DNA of 20,183 bases, from the NCBI GenBank assembly GCA_964577995.1, contig CAZOBP010000036.1:1-20183 (forward strand). Reading direction: 5' to 3'. The notes beneath the pieces are model-generated. The model worked only from the letters and a program-made list of their open reading frames with translations. It had not been told where the DNA came from and did not search any database. Position 1 is the stretch's first letter. Each line of letters opens with the position of its first letter. Shown here one piece after another: positions 6,515 to 15,318 of this stretch. The translations under genes were made by a program, and so were the position numbers. The stretch comes from JAUVXJ01 sp964577995 (GTDB taxonomy: Bacteria > Chloroflexota > Anaerolineae > UBA7937 > B3-Chlor).

Positions 6515-8958
6515 TGCGTTACGGATACTTCGACGATGAGCACCGTGAGTACGTGATCACGCAGCCAGATACGCCCCTTCCATGGATCAACTACCTGGGG
6601 TGCGAGGCATACTTCGGCCTCATCTCCAACACAGCCGGCGGCTACTCATTCTACCGCGATGCGCGCCTGCGGCGCATCACACGTTACCGCTACAACAACG
6701 TCCCCCTGGACTACGGCGGACGCTACATCTACGTGAGGGATAATGACACAGAGGCGTTCTGGTCTCCTTCCTGGCAACCTACCAGATGTCCGGTGGAGGA
6801 CTATGCCTGCCACCACGGGCTGGGCTACACCACCATTCGCTCCACCTACGAAGGGATCGAAGCCCAGACTCGCTACTTCGTTCCATTGGGAGAGGACTTG
6901 GAGATCTGGCAGCTCACCTTGACCAATCGACGCCAGGGGAAGGCTGACCTCTCCATCTTCTCCGCTATCGAGTTCTGTCTGTGGGACGCAGAGGACGACG
7001 CGGCCAACTTCCAGCGCAACTTCAACACCGGCGAGGTCGAGGTGGAAGATGGTGTGATGTACCACAAGACTGGATACCGCGAGCGCAGAGATCACTTCGC
7101 GTTCTTTGCTTGCTCGGAGGAACTGGCAGGGTTCGACACGCAGCGCGACGTGTTCCTGGGGCCGTACCGGGGCTGGGAGTGTCCGGCTGCGGTCGAGCGC
7201 GGCTGTTCGTTCAACTCCGTGGCCGTCGGCTGGGCGCCGATGGGTTCCCATCACCTCGAAGTGGCCCTCCAGCCTGGGGAAACGCGCGAGATCATCTTCG
7301 TGCTGGGTTATCACGAGAACCCTCCGGACCAGAAGTTCGATCCACTAGGTTCGCAGAGGATCAACAAGCAAACAGTCCATCCGATCATTGATAGGTATCT
7401 GGAAGTACCCGAGGTAGAGGCAGCCTTTGACGCGCTGCACAGATTCTGGACCAACCTTCTGAACACGCTCCAGATTGAGGTTCAGGACGTCCACACCAGC
7501 CGCATGGTCAACATCTGGAACCCGTATCAGTGCGTGGTCGCCTTCAACCTGTCCCGATCGGCCTCCTTGTTCGAATCGGGCATGGGACGTGGCATAGGGT
7601 TCCGCGACTCCAATCAGGACCTGCTGGGCTGCGTGCACATGCTCCCGCGACGTGGGCGCGAACGCATTCTCGAGCTTGCGGCCACGCAATTGGCCAGCGG
7701 TGGAGCGTATCACCAATTCCAGCCGCTCACTAGGCGCGGCAACGACAAGATTGGAACGGGTTTCAACGACGACCCGCTGTGGTTGATCCTGAGTACGGCC
7801 GCCTATCTGAACGAGACCGGGGATTGGGGCATTCTGGATGAACCAGCCGTGTACGAGAATGCGCCGGGGACAGAGAAGCCGCTCTACGACCACCTCCAGC
7901 GGAGCTTTCGCTACACGCTGGATCGGCTAGGGCCGCATGGCCTACCACTCATCGGGCGTGCGGACTGGAACGACTGCCTGAACCTCAACACCTTCTCGGC
8001 GACGCCCGATGAATCGTTCCAGAGCGCCCGTACCAAGGATGGCAAGGTGGCGGAGTCGGTGTTCATCGCTGGACTGTTCGTGCTGGCTGCGAGAGAGCTG
8101 GCGGCCATTGCACAGTGGCGCGACTTGAACGAGGCCGCGCAGGAATGCCTGGAGGCGGCGGAGAGGATGGAAGCGGCGGTGCATGAGCACGGCTGGGATG
8201 GCGAGTGGTTCCTGCGCGCCTACGATGACTCCGGTGGCAAGGTTGGCTCCCGCGAAAACGAGGAGGGACGGATCTTCATCGAGCCTCAGGGCATGTGTGT
8301 GCTGGCTGGCCTGGGCCTCGCCGACGGGCGCGCCGAGAAAGCGCTGGCCTCGGTGGGGGGGTTGTTGACGACCCCGCATGGCATCATGCTCCACCACCCC
8401 CCCTACACGCGCTACTATCTGCATCTGGGCGAGATCTCGTCCTATCCGCCTGGCTACAAAGAGAATGCAGGCATCTTCTGCCATACGAACCCCTGGATCA
8501 TGATCGCCGAAGCCATGCTGGGCCATGGCGACCTGGCGCACGACTACTACAGCCGCATCAACCCCTCGGTGCGGGAGGCGATCAGCGACGTGCATCGTTG
8601 CGAACCGTACGTGTACGCGCAGATGATCGCAGGCCGCGATGCGACGACCCCCGGGGAGGCCAAGAACTCCTGGCTGACGGGGACCGCTGCCTGGAACTAT
8701 GTGGCCATCACGCAGTGGATTCTGGGTATCTGGCCGACCCACGCCGGATTGCGGATCGCGCCCATCATCCCCAGTCTGTGGTCGGGATTCAAGGCCCGGC
8801 GGGTCTTTCGCGGCGTGACCTACGAAATCTCAGTGGAGCGGGCTGGCAAGGGTAATCTGGTTTCGTTGAAGGTAGACGGCCAGCCGATCGAGGGAGATGT
8901 TGTGCCGCTGCCAAGCACTGGCCAGTGTGAGGTGGTGGTCGAAGCTACTATCACGTGA
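6514..8958 (+). CDS. cbp: Cellobiose phosphorylase (GH94)
   Basis: An 814-residue GH94 enzyme, the usual length for cellobiose phosphorylase, which converts cellobiose and phosphate to glucose 1-phosphate and glucose. The N-terminus MRYGYFDDEHREYVITQPDT and the run YFGLISNTAGGYSFYRDARL (33-52) are characteristic. Aligning from memory with the Cellulomonas gilvus enzyme, the catalytic acid is Asp487 in ADWND (483-487). Sugar-binding residues are Arg359 and Asp365 (RGIGFRD), acceptor-glucose recognition is Glu640, and phosphate ligands are His657 (FCHTNPW), Thr722 and Gly723 (SWLTGTAAW). All are present, so an active enzyme is expected. ATG 6514 is chosen because it overlaps the deoC stop and gives the canonical N-terminus; a longer in-frame extension would lie inside deoC. 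There is no signal peptide, so it is cytoplasmic. Longer cello-oligomers would need the GH1 enzyme downstream. Confidence 0.94.
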   Translation: MRYGYFDDEHREYVITQPDTPLPWINYLGCEAYFGLISNTAGGYSFYRDARLRRITRYRYNNVPLDYGGRYIYVRDNDTEAFWSPSWQPTRCPVEDYACHHGLGYTTIRSTYEGIEAQTRYFVPLGEDLEIWQLTLTNRRQGKADLSIFSAIEFCLWDAEDDAANFQRNFNTGEVEVEDGVMYHKTGYRERRDHFAFFACSEELAGFDTQRDVFLGPYRGWECPAAVERGCSFNSVAVGWAPMGSHHLEVALQPGETREIIFVLGYHENPPDQKFDPLGSQRINKQTVHPIIDRYLEVPEVEAAFDALHRFWTNLLNTLQIEVQDVHTSRMVNIWNPYQCVVAFNLSRSASLFESGMGRGIGFRDSNQDLLGCVHMLPRRGRERILELAATQLASGGAYHQFQPLTRRGNDKIGTGFNDDPLWLILSTAAYLNETGDWGILDEPAVYENAPGTEKPLYDHLQRSFRYTLDRLGPHGLPLIGRADWNDCLNLNTFSATPDESFQSARTKDGKVAESVFIAGLFVLAARELAAIAQWRDLNEAAQECLEAAERMEAAVHEHGWDGEWFLRAYDDSGGKVGSRENEEGRIFIEPQGMCVLAGLGLADGRAEKALASVGGLLTTPHGIMLHHPPYTRYYLHLGEISSYPPGYKENAGIFCHTNPWIMIAEAMLGHGDLAHDYYSRINPSVREAISDVHRCEPYVYAQMIAGRDATTPGEAKNSWLTGTAAWNYVAITQWILGIWPTHAGLRIAPIIPSLWSGFKARRVFRGVTYEISVERAGKGNLVSLKVDGQPIEGDVVPLPSTGQCEVVVEATIT

Positions 8959-9124
8959 TGCCTGGCCGGACAGTTGATCAGCGGTCGCGCTGCGTACGAC
9001 CACCAGTCGGTTTGCTCCGGATGTTGACCTGGCGTGTGTGCCTGCTGGTCGCGCGGTCCCCCAGGTCTCGGCGCGGATGGTGACTGGTGCGGACGGCAAC
9101 GATCTAGCATGTGGTGAGAGGTTC

Positions 9125-10471
9125 ATGTGCAGGACTGCTTCGTTTCCATCTGACTATGTGTGGGGCGCCGCCACTGCCTCGTATCAGATCGAGGGCGCGT
9201 GGAACGAGGACGGCAAGGGCGAGAGCATCTGGGATCGTTTTTCCCATACGCCCGGCAGGATAGCCAACGGCGACACTGGCGATGTGGCCTGTGATCATTA
9301 CCACCGCTGGCGAGAGGACGTAGGCTTGATGAAGGAGCTCGGTCTGAAGGCCTATCGCTTCTCGATATGCTGGCCGCGCGTGCTCCCCGAGGGTCGAGGC
9401 CGCGCCAACCCCTCGGGTCTCGACTTCTATAGCATGCTCGTGGATGCGCTTCTGGAGGCGGGGATCGAGCCGTTTGTCACCCTCTACCACTGGGATCTGC
9501 CTCAGGCTCTTCAGGATGAAGGTGGCTGGCCTGCTCGGCCTACAGCCGAGGCGTTCGTCGAGTATGCGGACCTCGCCACTCGCCGGCTGGGAGACCGGGT
9601 CAAACACTGGCTCACCCTCAACGAGCCTTTCGTCAGCGCTTTCGTTGGATATCTCGAGGGACGCCACGCTCCAGGTCTTTCCGACCTCGGGCAGGCGCTG
9701 GCCTCGGCACATCACTTGCTGCTGGCCCATGGCTGGGCCGTACCCGTCGTGCGCTCCAATGCGCCGGGGACGCAGGTGGGCATTGCCCTCAACCTCGGTG
9801 GCCAGACACCTGCATCGGCCAGTGTAGTCGATCGGGCTGCAGCATGGCAGCGCGATGGGGTTGTCAACCGGTGGTTTCTCGATCCGATCTCGGCAAGAGG
9901 GTATCCGGCGGACATTGTGGATCACTACGGGCACCCCATGGGCTTTGTGCAACCGGGTGACATGGAGGTGATAGCCGCTTCCATCGGTTTCCTCGGGGTG
10001 AACTACTACACCCGCACCATCGTGCGGAGCACCGAAACCGCCGAGGCTGGTGATGCCCCGCGCACTGCTCAGGCCAACCCGAAACGTACCGACATGGGGT
10101 GGGAGGTCTATCCGGAAGGGCTGTACGAAGTACTCGGCCGGTTGCACTTCGACTACCGTTTCCCGGCGCTCTATGTCACGGAGAACGGCGCCGCCTATCC
10201 CGATCACGTCACTCCCGATGGGTCGGTGGATGATCCATTGCGGATTGCGTACCTCAAACGACACTTGGAGGCCGCTGCGAGAGCCATTGCTGCTGGGGTG
10301 CCGCTGAGGGGCTACTTCGTGTGGTCGCTGCTGGACAACTTCGAGTGGGGGCACGGGTACTCGAAGCGCTTCGGCCTCGTCTATGTGGACTATCCGACAC
10401 AGAGGCGGGTGTTGAAGGGCAGTGCGCACTGGTACGGCAGAGTCATAGCGGCCAATGCTGTGGTGGATTGA
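9125..10471 (+). CDS. Beta-glucosidase (GH1)
   Basis: A 448-residue family GH1 enzyme, a normal length. It has the N-terminal signature FPSDYVWGAATASYQIEGAW (7-26), acid/base Glu167 in TLNEP, nucleophile Glu353 in YVTENGA, and the aglycone/glycone residues Gln21, His122, Asn166, Glu407 and Trp408 (NFEWGHGYSKRFG). It hydrolyses terminal beta-glucosyl residues and often also beta-galactosides, fucosides or mannosides. No signal peptide is present, so it acts on imported or phosphorylase-resistant oligomers in the cytoplasm. ATG 9125 is chosen for its upstream GAGAGG and the canonical N-terminus; the frame can be extended upstream to 9038, but the added residues do not fit the family. The 166 bases between the cellobiose phosphorylase and this gene show no clear promoter or terminator. 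The next gene starts 45 bases after its stop. Confidence 0.94.
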   Translation: MCRTASFPSDYVWGAATASYQIEGAWNEDGKGESIWDRFSHTPGRIANGDTGDVACDHYHRWREDVGLMKELGLKAYRFSICWPRVLPEGRGRANPSGLDFYSMLVDALLEAGIEPFVTLYHWDLPQALQDEGGWPARPTAEAFVEYADLATRRLGDRVKHWLTLNEPFVSAFVGYLEGRHAPGLSDLGQALASAHHLLLAHGWAVPVVRSNAPGTQVGIALNLGGQTPASASVVDRAAAWQRDGVVNRWFLDPISARGYPADIVDHYGHPMGFVQPGDMEVIAASIGFLGVNYYTRTIVRSTETAEAGDAPRTAQANPKRTDMGWEVYPEGLYEVLGRLHFDYRFPALYVTENGAAYPDHVTPDGSVDDPLRIAYLKRHLEAAARAIAAGVPLRGYFVWSLLDNFEWGHGYSKRFGLVYVDYPTQRRVLKGSAHWYGRVIAANAVVD

Positions 10472-10516
10472 TGTGCGTCTGGGATGCCTTCGAGAGGTCA
10501 AACAGAGGGCTGGCCC

Positions 10517-12925
10517 TTGAGATACGGGCACTTTGACGACGAGAACCGGGAATACGTGATCACGAACCCCGAGACGCCGGTCAAGTGGATCAACTACGTC
10601 GGCTCCTTGCAGTTCGGGGGGATCGTCGACCACACCGGAGGATCGCTGATCTGCAAGGGGGATCCGGCTCTCAATCGTATCACCAAGTACATACCTCAGC
10701 TTGCCGATGGGGATTTCCAGGGCGAGACGCTGTACCTGCGCTTCAAAGAGAAGGGAGGCTACAGGGTCTTTTCACCCTACTATGTGCCCACGCTGGATCC
10801 CTACGATCTCTACGAGTGTCACATCGGGCTGGGATATAGCCGCATTGTGTCCCAACTCTACGGCGTGAGAACCGAGGCCACGATCTTCGTGCCCTTGGGG
10901 CAGAGTTGCGTGATCAGAGATCTGCGGATCGCCAATGTCTCTGCGGAGTCCCTGGAGATCGACGCCATCCCCGTGGTCGAGTACACCCACCCGGACGCCC
11001 TCAGGCAGTTCAACAATGCAGACTGGGTGCCTCAGACCATGCAAAGCAAGGCCTATCGTGATCGGAGCGGCAGGGCCATCCTGGCGCAGTATCCATTCAT
11101 GCGCAGAGACACCCAGATCAATACCTTCACCTCCAACCTGCCGGTATCCTCCTTCGAGACGGATCGCCGGCGATTCCTGGGAGCGAGCGCGTATGGGACC
11201 TGGGACAATCCGCTCAGCTTGCACGACGAGGAACTGAGCGACTACGAGGCCCGGCGAGGCGACAACATCGCCGCGCTGCTTCACCACCTGGGGATCATCG
11301 AACCGGGCGAGAGCGCCAGGCTGATCACGCAACTGGGCCAGGGCGAGAGTGTTGAGGCCTCTCTGCCTTTCATCAGACGCTTTCGGGACCCTGACGAGGT
11401 GGAGAGGTCGTTCGAGGAGTTGGCGACATTCTGGGACGCCTATCTGTCTCGGCTTCAGGTGGAAACCCCTGATGCCAACGTGAACCGCTTGCTCAACATC
11501 CACAATCCCAGACAGTGCCACACGACCATGAACTGGTCCAGGTACCTTTCGCTGTACCAAGTTGGCCTGGGCGCGAGGGGCATCGGCTTCAGAGACAGCT
11601 CCCAAGACGTGATGGGCGTCCTGGTCAGCATGCCAGAAGAGGGCAGACAGTTGATCGAGAAGCTGCTCCAGGTGCAGAAAGAAGACGGCTCCGCCAAACA
11701 TCAGTTCAACCCATTGACCATGGTGGCCAATGAGGGTGACTCCAGGGAGGTGGTGGATGCCCCGAAATACTACAGCGACGATCATCTGTGGATCGTGCTC
11801 GCCGTCACCGCCTATCTCAAGGAGACCGGAGACCTCGCCTTCCTGGACCAGGTGGTCCCTTTCTACGAAGAAGACGGCGACGGGCATCCCCTGGAATCAG
11901 GCACGGTCCCCGAGCACATGCGCCGGGCGATCAGGTTCACGCAACACAACGTGGGTGCCCATGGGCTGCCATTGCTAGGATTCGCCGACTGGAACGACAC
12001 TGTGAATCTCCGAGTGGGTGCAGAATCGTTGTTCACGGCGAATCTGTACGGCAAAGCCTTGCTGGAGATGATCGAACTCGCCTGTTTTCTCGGCGACGGG
12101 GAGGCGACAGCCCAATACACCGCCCAATATGAGGGGATGAGGCAAAGGGTAAACGAGAACGCCTGGGACGGTGAGTGGTATGTGAGGTACCTCGACGCCG
12201 ATGGCAGCCGCATCGGCTCCCAATTGAACGCTCAGGGTCAGATCTACGCCAACGGCCAATCGTGGCCGGTGATCTCCGGCTTTGTTTCTCCCGACAGGGC
12301 AAGGCGTGCTCTGGATGCGGTGTACCGGCGGCTGAACACATGCTACGGCATCAAGCTCAGCACGCCAGGGTATGACGGCTATGACCAGGCGAAAGGAGGG
12401 ATTACCACCTACCCGCCGGGGGCGAAGGAGAATGGCGGCATCTTCCTGCACGCCAACACGTGGGCTATCATCGCGGAGACGATAGTCGGGAATGGGGACC
12501 GCGCCTTTGAGTACTACCAGCAGATCAACCCCGTAACCAAGAACGATGTCATCGAGCAGTCTGAATGTGAGCCCTACGTCTATCCCGGAAACATCCTGGG
12601 CGACGAACATCCTCAGTTCGGGTTGGCCCGCAATAGCTGGCTCACGGGCACGGCTTCCTGGGCCTATCAGGCCGCCACGCAGTACATCCTGGGCGTGAGG
12701 CCGACCTATGACGGACTGCTTTTGGATCCCTGCATCCCCAGGGAATGGGATGGGTTCAAGGTGACGAGAGAGTTCAGGAAGACGGTCTACCAGATTGAGG
12801 TCAAGAACCCCGATCACGTCTGCAAAGGCGTGAGATCAGTCGTGGTCGATGGTACGGAGATCGAAGGCGCCATCGTGCCTGTTCTTGGAGATGACAGAGC
12901 GCACAAGGTTGAGGTCCTCCTGTAG
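10517..12925 (+). CDS. GH94 glycoside phosphorylase, specificity unassigned
   Basis: An 802-residue second GH94 enzyme. Its N-terminus MRYGHFDDENREYVITNPET parallels the upstream cellobiose phosphorylase, but the sequence diverges strongly afterwards. Core residues are kept: Arg354 and Asp360 (RGIGFRD), catalytic Asp494 in FADWNDTVNL, and phosphate-site His645, Thr710 and Gly711 (SWLTGTASW). The acceptor-site glutamate of cellobiose phosphorylase is replaced by Gly628 (AKGGITTYPPG), so the acceptor sugar is probably not plain glucose as in cellobiose. Candidates include cellobionate, diacetylchitobiose or another beta-glucosyl disaccharide; I cannot choose. The start is TTG 10517 with AGAGGG seven bases upstream, giving the family's exact N-terminus. 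The frame is open to an ATG at 10484, which would add residues foreign to the family. It is cytoplasmic and the last gene of the block, followed by a hairpin terminator. Confidence 0.9.
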   Translation: MRYGHFDDENREYVITNPETPVKWINYVGSLQFGGIVDHTGGSLICKGDPALNRITKYIPQLADGDFQGETLYLRFKEKGGYRVFSPYYVPTLDPYDLYECHIGLGYSRIVSQLYGVRTEATIFVPLGQSCVIRDLRIANVSAESLEIDAIPVVEYTHPDALRQFNNADWVPQTMQSKAYRDRSGRAILAQYPFMRRDTQINTFTSNLPVSSFETDRRRFLGASAYGTWDNPLSLHDEELSDYEARRGDNIAALLHHLGIIEPGESARLITQLGQGESVEASLPFIRRFRDPDEVERSFEELATFWDAYLSRLQVETPDANVNRLLNIHNPRQCHTTMNWSRYLSLYQVGLGARGIGFRDSSQDVMGVLVSMPEEGRQLIEKLLQVQKEDGSAKHQFNPLTMVANEGDSREVVDAPKYYSDDHLWIVLAVTAYLKETGDLAFLDQVVPFYEEDGDGHPLESGTVPEHMRRAIRFTQHNVGAHGLPLLGFADWNDTVNLRVGAESLFTANLYGKALLEMIELACFLGDGEATAQYTAQYEGMRQRVNENAWDGEWYVRYLDADGSRIGSQLNAQGQIYANGQSWPVISGFVSPDRARRALDAVYRRLNTCYGIKLSTPGYDGYDQAKGGITTYPPGAKENGGIFLHANTWAIIAETIVGNGDRAFEYYQQINPVTKNDVIEQSECEPYVYPGNILGDEHPQFGLARNSWLTGTASWAYQAATQYILGVRPTYDGLLLDPCIPREWDGFKVTREFRKTVYQIEVKNPDHVCKGVRSVVVDGTEIEGAIVPVLGDDRAHKVEVLL

Positions 12926-12995
12926 CGACGCCGACAGGGAATCCATCAGTCGTCCCGTTTCTCAGCACAGTGTGGTCAGGCTTTCGTTCGCCTAG

Positions 12996-13030
12996 GGCTC
13001 TCCCATTGCGGGAGAGCCGTTTGTGTGTCC
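12996..13030 (+). terminator. Rho-independent-type terminator of the glycan block
   Basis: GGCTCTCCC (12996-13004) and GGGAGAGCC (13010-13018) form a perfect 9-bp stem around the loop ATTGC, followed by GTTTGTGTGT. It sits 70 bases after the stop of the second GH94 gene. The tail is T-rich but mixed with G, so termination may be incomplete. Confidence 0.75.
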
Positions 13031-13214
13031 GCGAGGAACTACTACGGACTTCCCGAGGCGAGGGAACGAGTCAAGAGACTGTCTTGCCGACTGAGTTCCA
13101 TGCTCGCGCCCTGGGATAGACCGATACAGCACGTTACGCGAGCGGGCGCAAGTCCAGGCGGCGGGTTTCACGCGATCGACCTGGCTCCTTAGCCGCTTCT
13201 TCACAGTGTCACCC

Positions 13215-13220
13215 TATAAT
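13215..13220 (+). promoter_or_regulatory. Consensus -10 box (TATAAT) in the spacer
   Basis: A perfect TATAAT in a GC-rich non-coding stretch, with transcription expected to start near 13227. No good -35 hexamer is found 16-18 bases upstream, so it would be weak or need an activator. It would direct transcription into the hairpin-rich region that follows, not into any protein gene. Confidence 0.4.
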
Positions 13221-13480
13221 GTGGCCGACAGAAGGGGTCTGGCCTGCAAGCAGCAGACCGGCGTCAAGCCGTGAGCAAGTGTGGTGTCGTCATAGGGAGG
13301 ACGGTGGAGGGGCTTGGAGGGCCACTCCAGGGGGGCGAGACCCCGGCGCTGGCGGAGTAAATCTCGGGCAGATACAAGTACACGACAGTCACATATTGGG
13401 CGCCAATCCTCTGCGCACGGAACACACAAGGCGCCCATAATGTAACAGGAGGGCCGGGTTCTCGTCCGGCCCTCCTGTCG
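13221..13480 (+). ncRNA. Candidate structured non-coding RNA
   Basis: Downstream of the TATAAT box, about 260 bases contain successive hairpins. GGTCTG (13236-13241) pairs with CAGACC (13254-13259). CTTGGAG (13313-13319) pairs with CTCCAGG (13325-13331) with one G-T wobble. TGGGCGCC (13397-13404) pairs with GGCGCCCA (13430-13437), and ACAT/ATGT flank that stem. The 3' end is the 13-bp stem at 13445-13478. CGACAG (13226-13231) could also pair with CTGTCG (13475-13480), closing the whole molecule, but that competes with the terminal stem. I recognise no known RNA family. The absence of a T tract after the last stem weakens the case. Confidence 0.25.
13445..13478. terminator. 13-bp perfect stem, possible terminator for the minus-strand genes
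   Basis: ACAGGAGGGCCGG (13445-13457) and CCGGCCCTCCTGT (13466-13478) pair perfectly around an 8-base loop. It lies 118 bases beyond the 3' end of the minus-strand mttB-like gene and could stop its transcript, with TACATTAT following in that direction. It could equally end a plus-strand RNA from the TATAAT at 13215. Neither side has a clean T tract. Confidence 0.55.
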
Positions 13481-13595
13481 ATATAGGCGAGTCGCGAGCT
13501 CCAGAAAGATGTCGTGGACTTCGAGCGCCCGGCTGAGGGGTCCTGAGACACGACACCGCTCACTGCTCCACGAGACCGCTTGCACCCGATCGCGA

Positions 13596-15074
13596 TCAGG
13601 TGATGCGCTTTCTGCCGGAGGGAGCGGGTGTGGCACTGCTATCTCGAGCGCTTATTAGACCGTCCATGCGCTGGACGATGGACTCGGGAAGGGGTGCGGG
13701 CTCATGGGACGAGAAGATCTCTCTGACCCGTTCTGTCAGGCGGTCACACATGGTCTGGCTCCCGTCCGTGACCCACTGGGAATACCTTCTGCGGTCTACA
13801 AGCCGTGAGTACCAGAAATCGCGAAGGTGAGACACGGTGTGAGGGGCGTCGAGGAAGGTACCGCCGGATCCCACTCGTTTGATCGTTTCTACGGCTAGAG
13901 CCTCCTCAGTCACGTCCACGGTCTGGAGCAGTCTGCGAGCGTACTCGACCACCTCATTGCCGAAGAGTATGCTCTCACACGACGCCGTCATGCCCGATTC
14001 GAGATAGCCAACGTCATGTAGCAGGTTGCACCCGCTCAAGAGTCCCATCATGGTGGCGCTGGAGTACTCCAGCGCAGCCTGCAAGTCGAGGGTCTTGGAG
14101 TCGGTGGTAGCTACGTAGCCCCAGGTTGGGAGGCCGTAGCTGTGAGCTACTTGCGCGTTGACCACGTCGGCTAGATGGTGTTCCGGTGCCCCGTAGGAGT
14201 CGATGGCGGTGTACATGTCCATAAGAGAAACGCCGACCCCGTAGATGAAGGGCGCTCCGGGGTTAGCCAGTTGGTGTACCACCAAACCGCTCAGAATATC
14301 ACAGTTGGAGGACACGGCGCCTCCAGCGATGGACATAGGGCCAAGCCCACCCATGGAGTTTCCGCTGGCGTAGACGACGGGGATGCCACGTCGCGCACAG
14401 TAGATCAGGTTCTGCAGGTCGGTCTTTTAGTGGCGCAGAGGCGGGCTGGGCATGGCGAAGAGACCCAGGAACGGATGGTCCTCGAGGGATTGGGGCCCTC
14501 CCGCAACGTACTCCGCCAGGTCGATGATGTCGATCAGATTGTCATGGTCTGTGGCCGTGAAGAAGATCGGCTTACTGGTGTTGCAGACCATAGCCTGAAA
14601 GTGGTGAAGATCGGCGGTGGCGCGGGGCACGTCGGAGGCCAGACCCATGGACAGAACGAAGTCGATATTGGGGAGGGCGTTACTCAGGCGGGCGAAGGTC
14701 TCGATGTCCTTCTTGGTGGCCTGCCGGCGCTCTTGTATCTGGGAATCGATGACGTAGAGGCAATCTGATCCGGTGCCGCAGTAAGAATAGCCCTGCTCCA
14801 CGCGCATAGCCTCGGCGCCCTCGCGTGAGTGCATGTAGATGGCGGACGGAGCCGACTCCGTGGACTGCTGTACGAGGGCTTCGGGGATCCTCACCAGTCC
14901 TTCTTTTTCGACGACTGCTCCCGCCGAGGAGAGAAGCTCGAGCGCCTCTGTTTCCTCGTAGACCACTCCAGCCTCGGACAGTACCTCGATGGTGGCGGCA
15001 TGTATGGCGGCCACACCCTTTGGATCTACCGCCTCGAGGCGATAGGGCACTTGCCTCTGGTCAGTATGCGTCAC
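13596..15074 (-). pseudogene. Trimethylamine methyltransferase (MttB) family gene interrupted by an in-frame TAA
   Basis: One continuous frame of 493 codons, the family's usual size, is broken only by TAA at codon 216 (14427-14429). The first part (215 residues) opens with MTHTDQRQVPYRLE from GTG 15074, with GGAGG five bases upstream. The second part continues in the same frame with LIYCARRGIPVVYASG, then SIAGGAV, HQLANPGAPFIYG and TTDSKTLDLQ, all typical of the MttB superfamily. These are corrinoid-dependent methyltransferases acting on trimethylamine, glycine betaine or other quaternary amines. TAA is not the pyrrolysine codon (TAG), and residue 216 is far from the pyrrolysine site (about 334 in archaeal MttB), so read-through as pyrrolysine is unlikely. 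A single change from GAA (Glu) would explain it. No corrinoid protein gene is in the window. Sequencing error remains possible. Confidence 0.85.
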
Positions 15075-15318
15075 TCCAGCCTCCTACCAGGAATGGAAAC
15101 ACAGCTACGGTCGGCGGCACGCGCCTGCTCAGACGAAGTGGTCCAGCGCGTAGTGCACGAAGGTCGCAGGGCGATGGCACTCGGGTCATTGGGGAGACAC
15201 TATTGCCCGGTTGGCGTTGGGCAACCGTCGTCAAGAACCCGGTGCCCCACGCGCTGATGGCTGGGTGTAATCACCCTCTCCAGCGACCCCGGTGAGGGCG
15301 GGGACCGATGGTCAAGGT

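Larger units (their letters stand above)
12926..13595. other. Non-coding spacer between converging blocks
   Basis: These 670 bases separate the + strand glycan block from the - strand mttB-like gene. I find no frame with a credible ribosome binding site and family resemblance. The stretch holds a terminator hairpin near its left end, a perfect TATAAT at 13215-13220, a run of hairpins at 13236-13437, and a 13-bp GC-rich stem at 13445-13478; these are listed separately. Nothing is evident in 13031-13200 or 13481-13595. Confidence 0.6.

Noticed and set aside
9104..10633. 509-codon open frame on the minus strand opposite the GH1 gene
   Set aside because: It is antisense to a gene with full family motifs, shows no family resemblance, and reflects the GC-rich codon usage of the sense strand.
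10772..11887. 371-codon minus-strand frame opposite the second GH94 gene
   Set aside because: Antisense to a well-supported gene, with no ribosome binding site or family motifs that I can recognise.
13214..13636. Minus-strand frame of 140 codons in the spacer
   Set aside because: Low-complexity Pro/Arg/Ser-rich translation, overlaps hairpins and the mttB-like 3' end, and lacks any family resemblance.
14427..14429. Pyrrolysine read-through in the MttB-like gene
   Set aside because: The codon is TAA, not TAG, and the position (216) is far from the pyrrolysine site of archaeal MttB (about 334). The region around 320-360 has no stop.
15210..15229. CGGTTG...CAACCG hairpin between the two minus-strand genes
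   Set aside because: Only six base pairs with no T tract in either direction; too weak to call a terminator.
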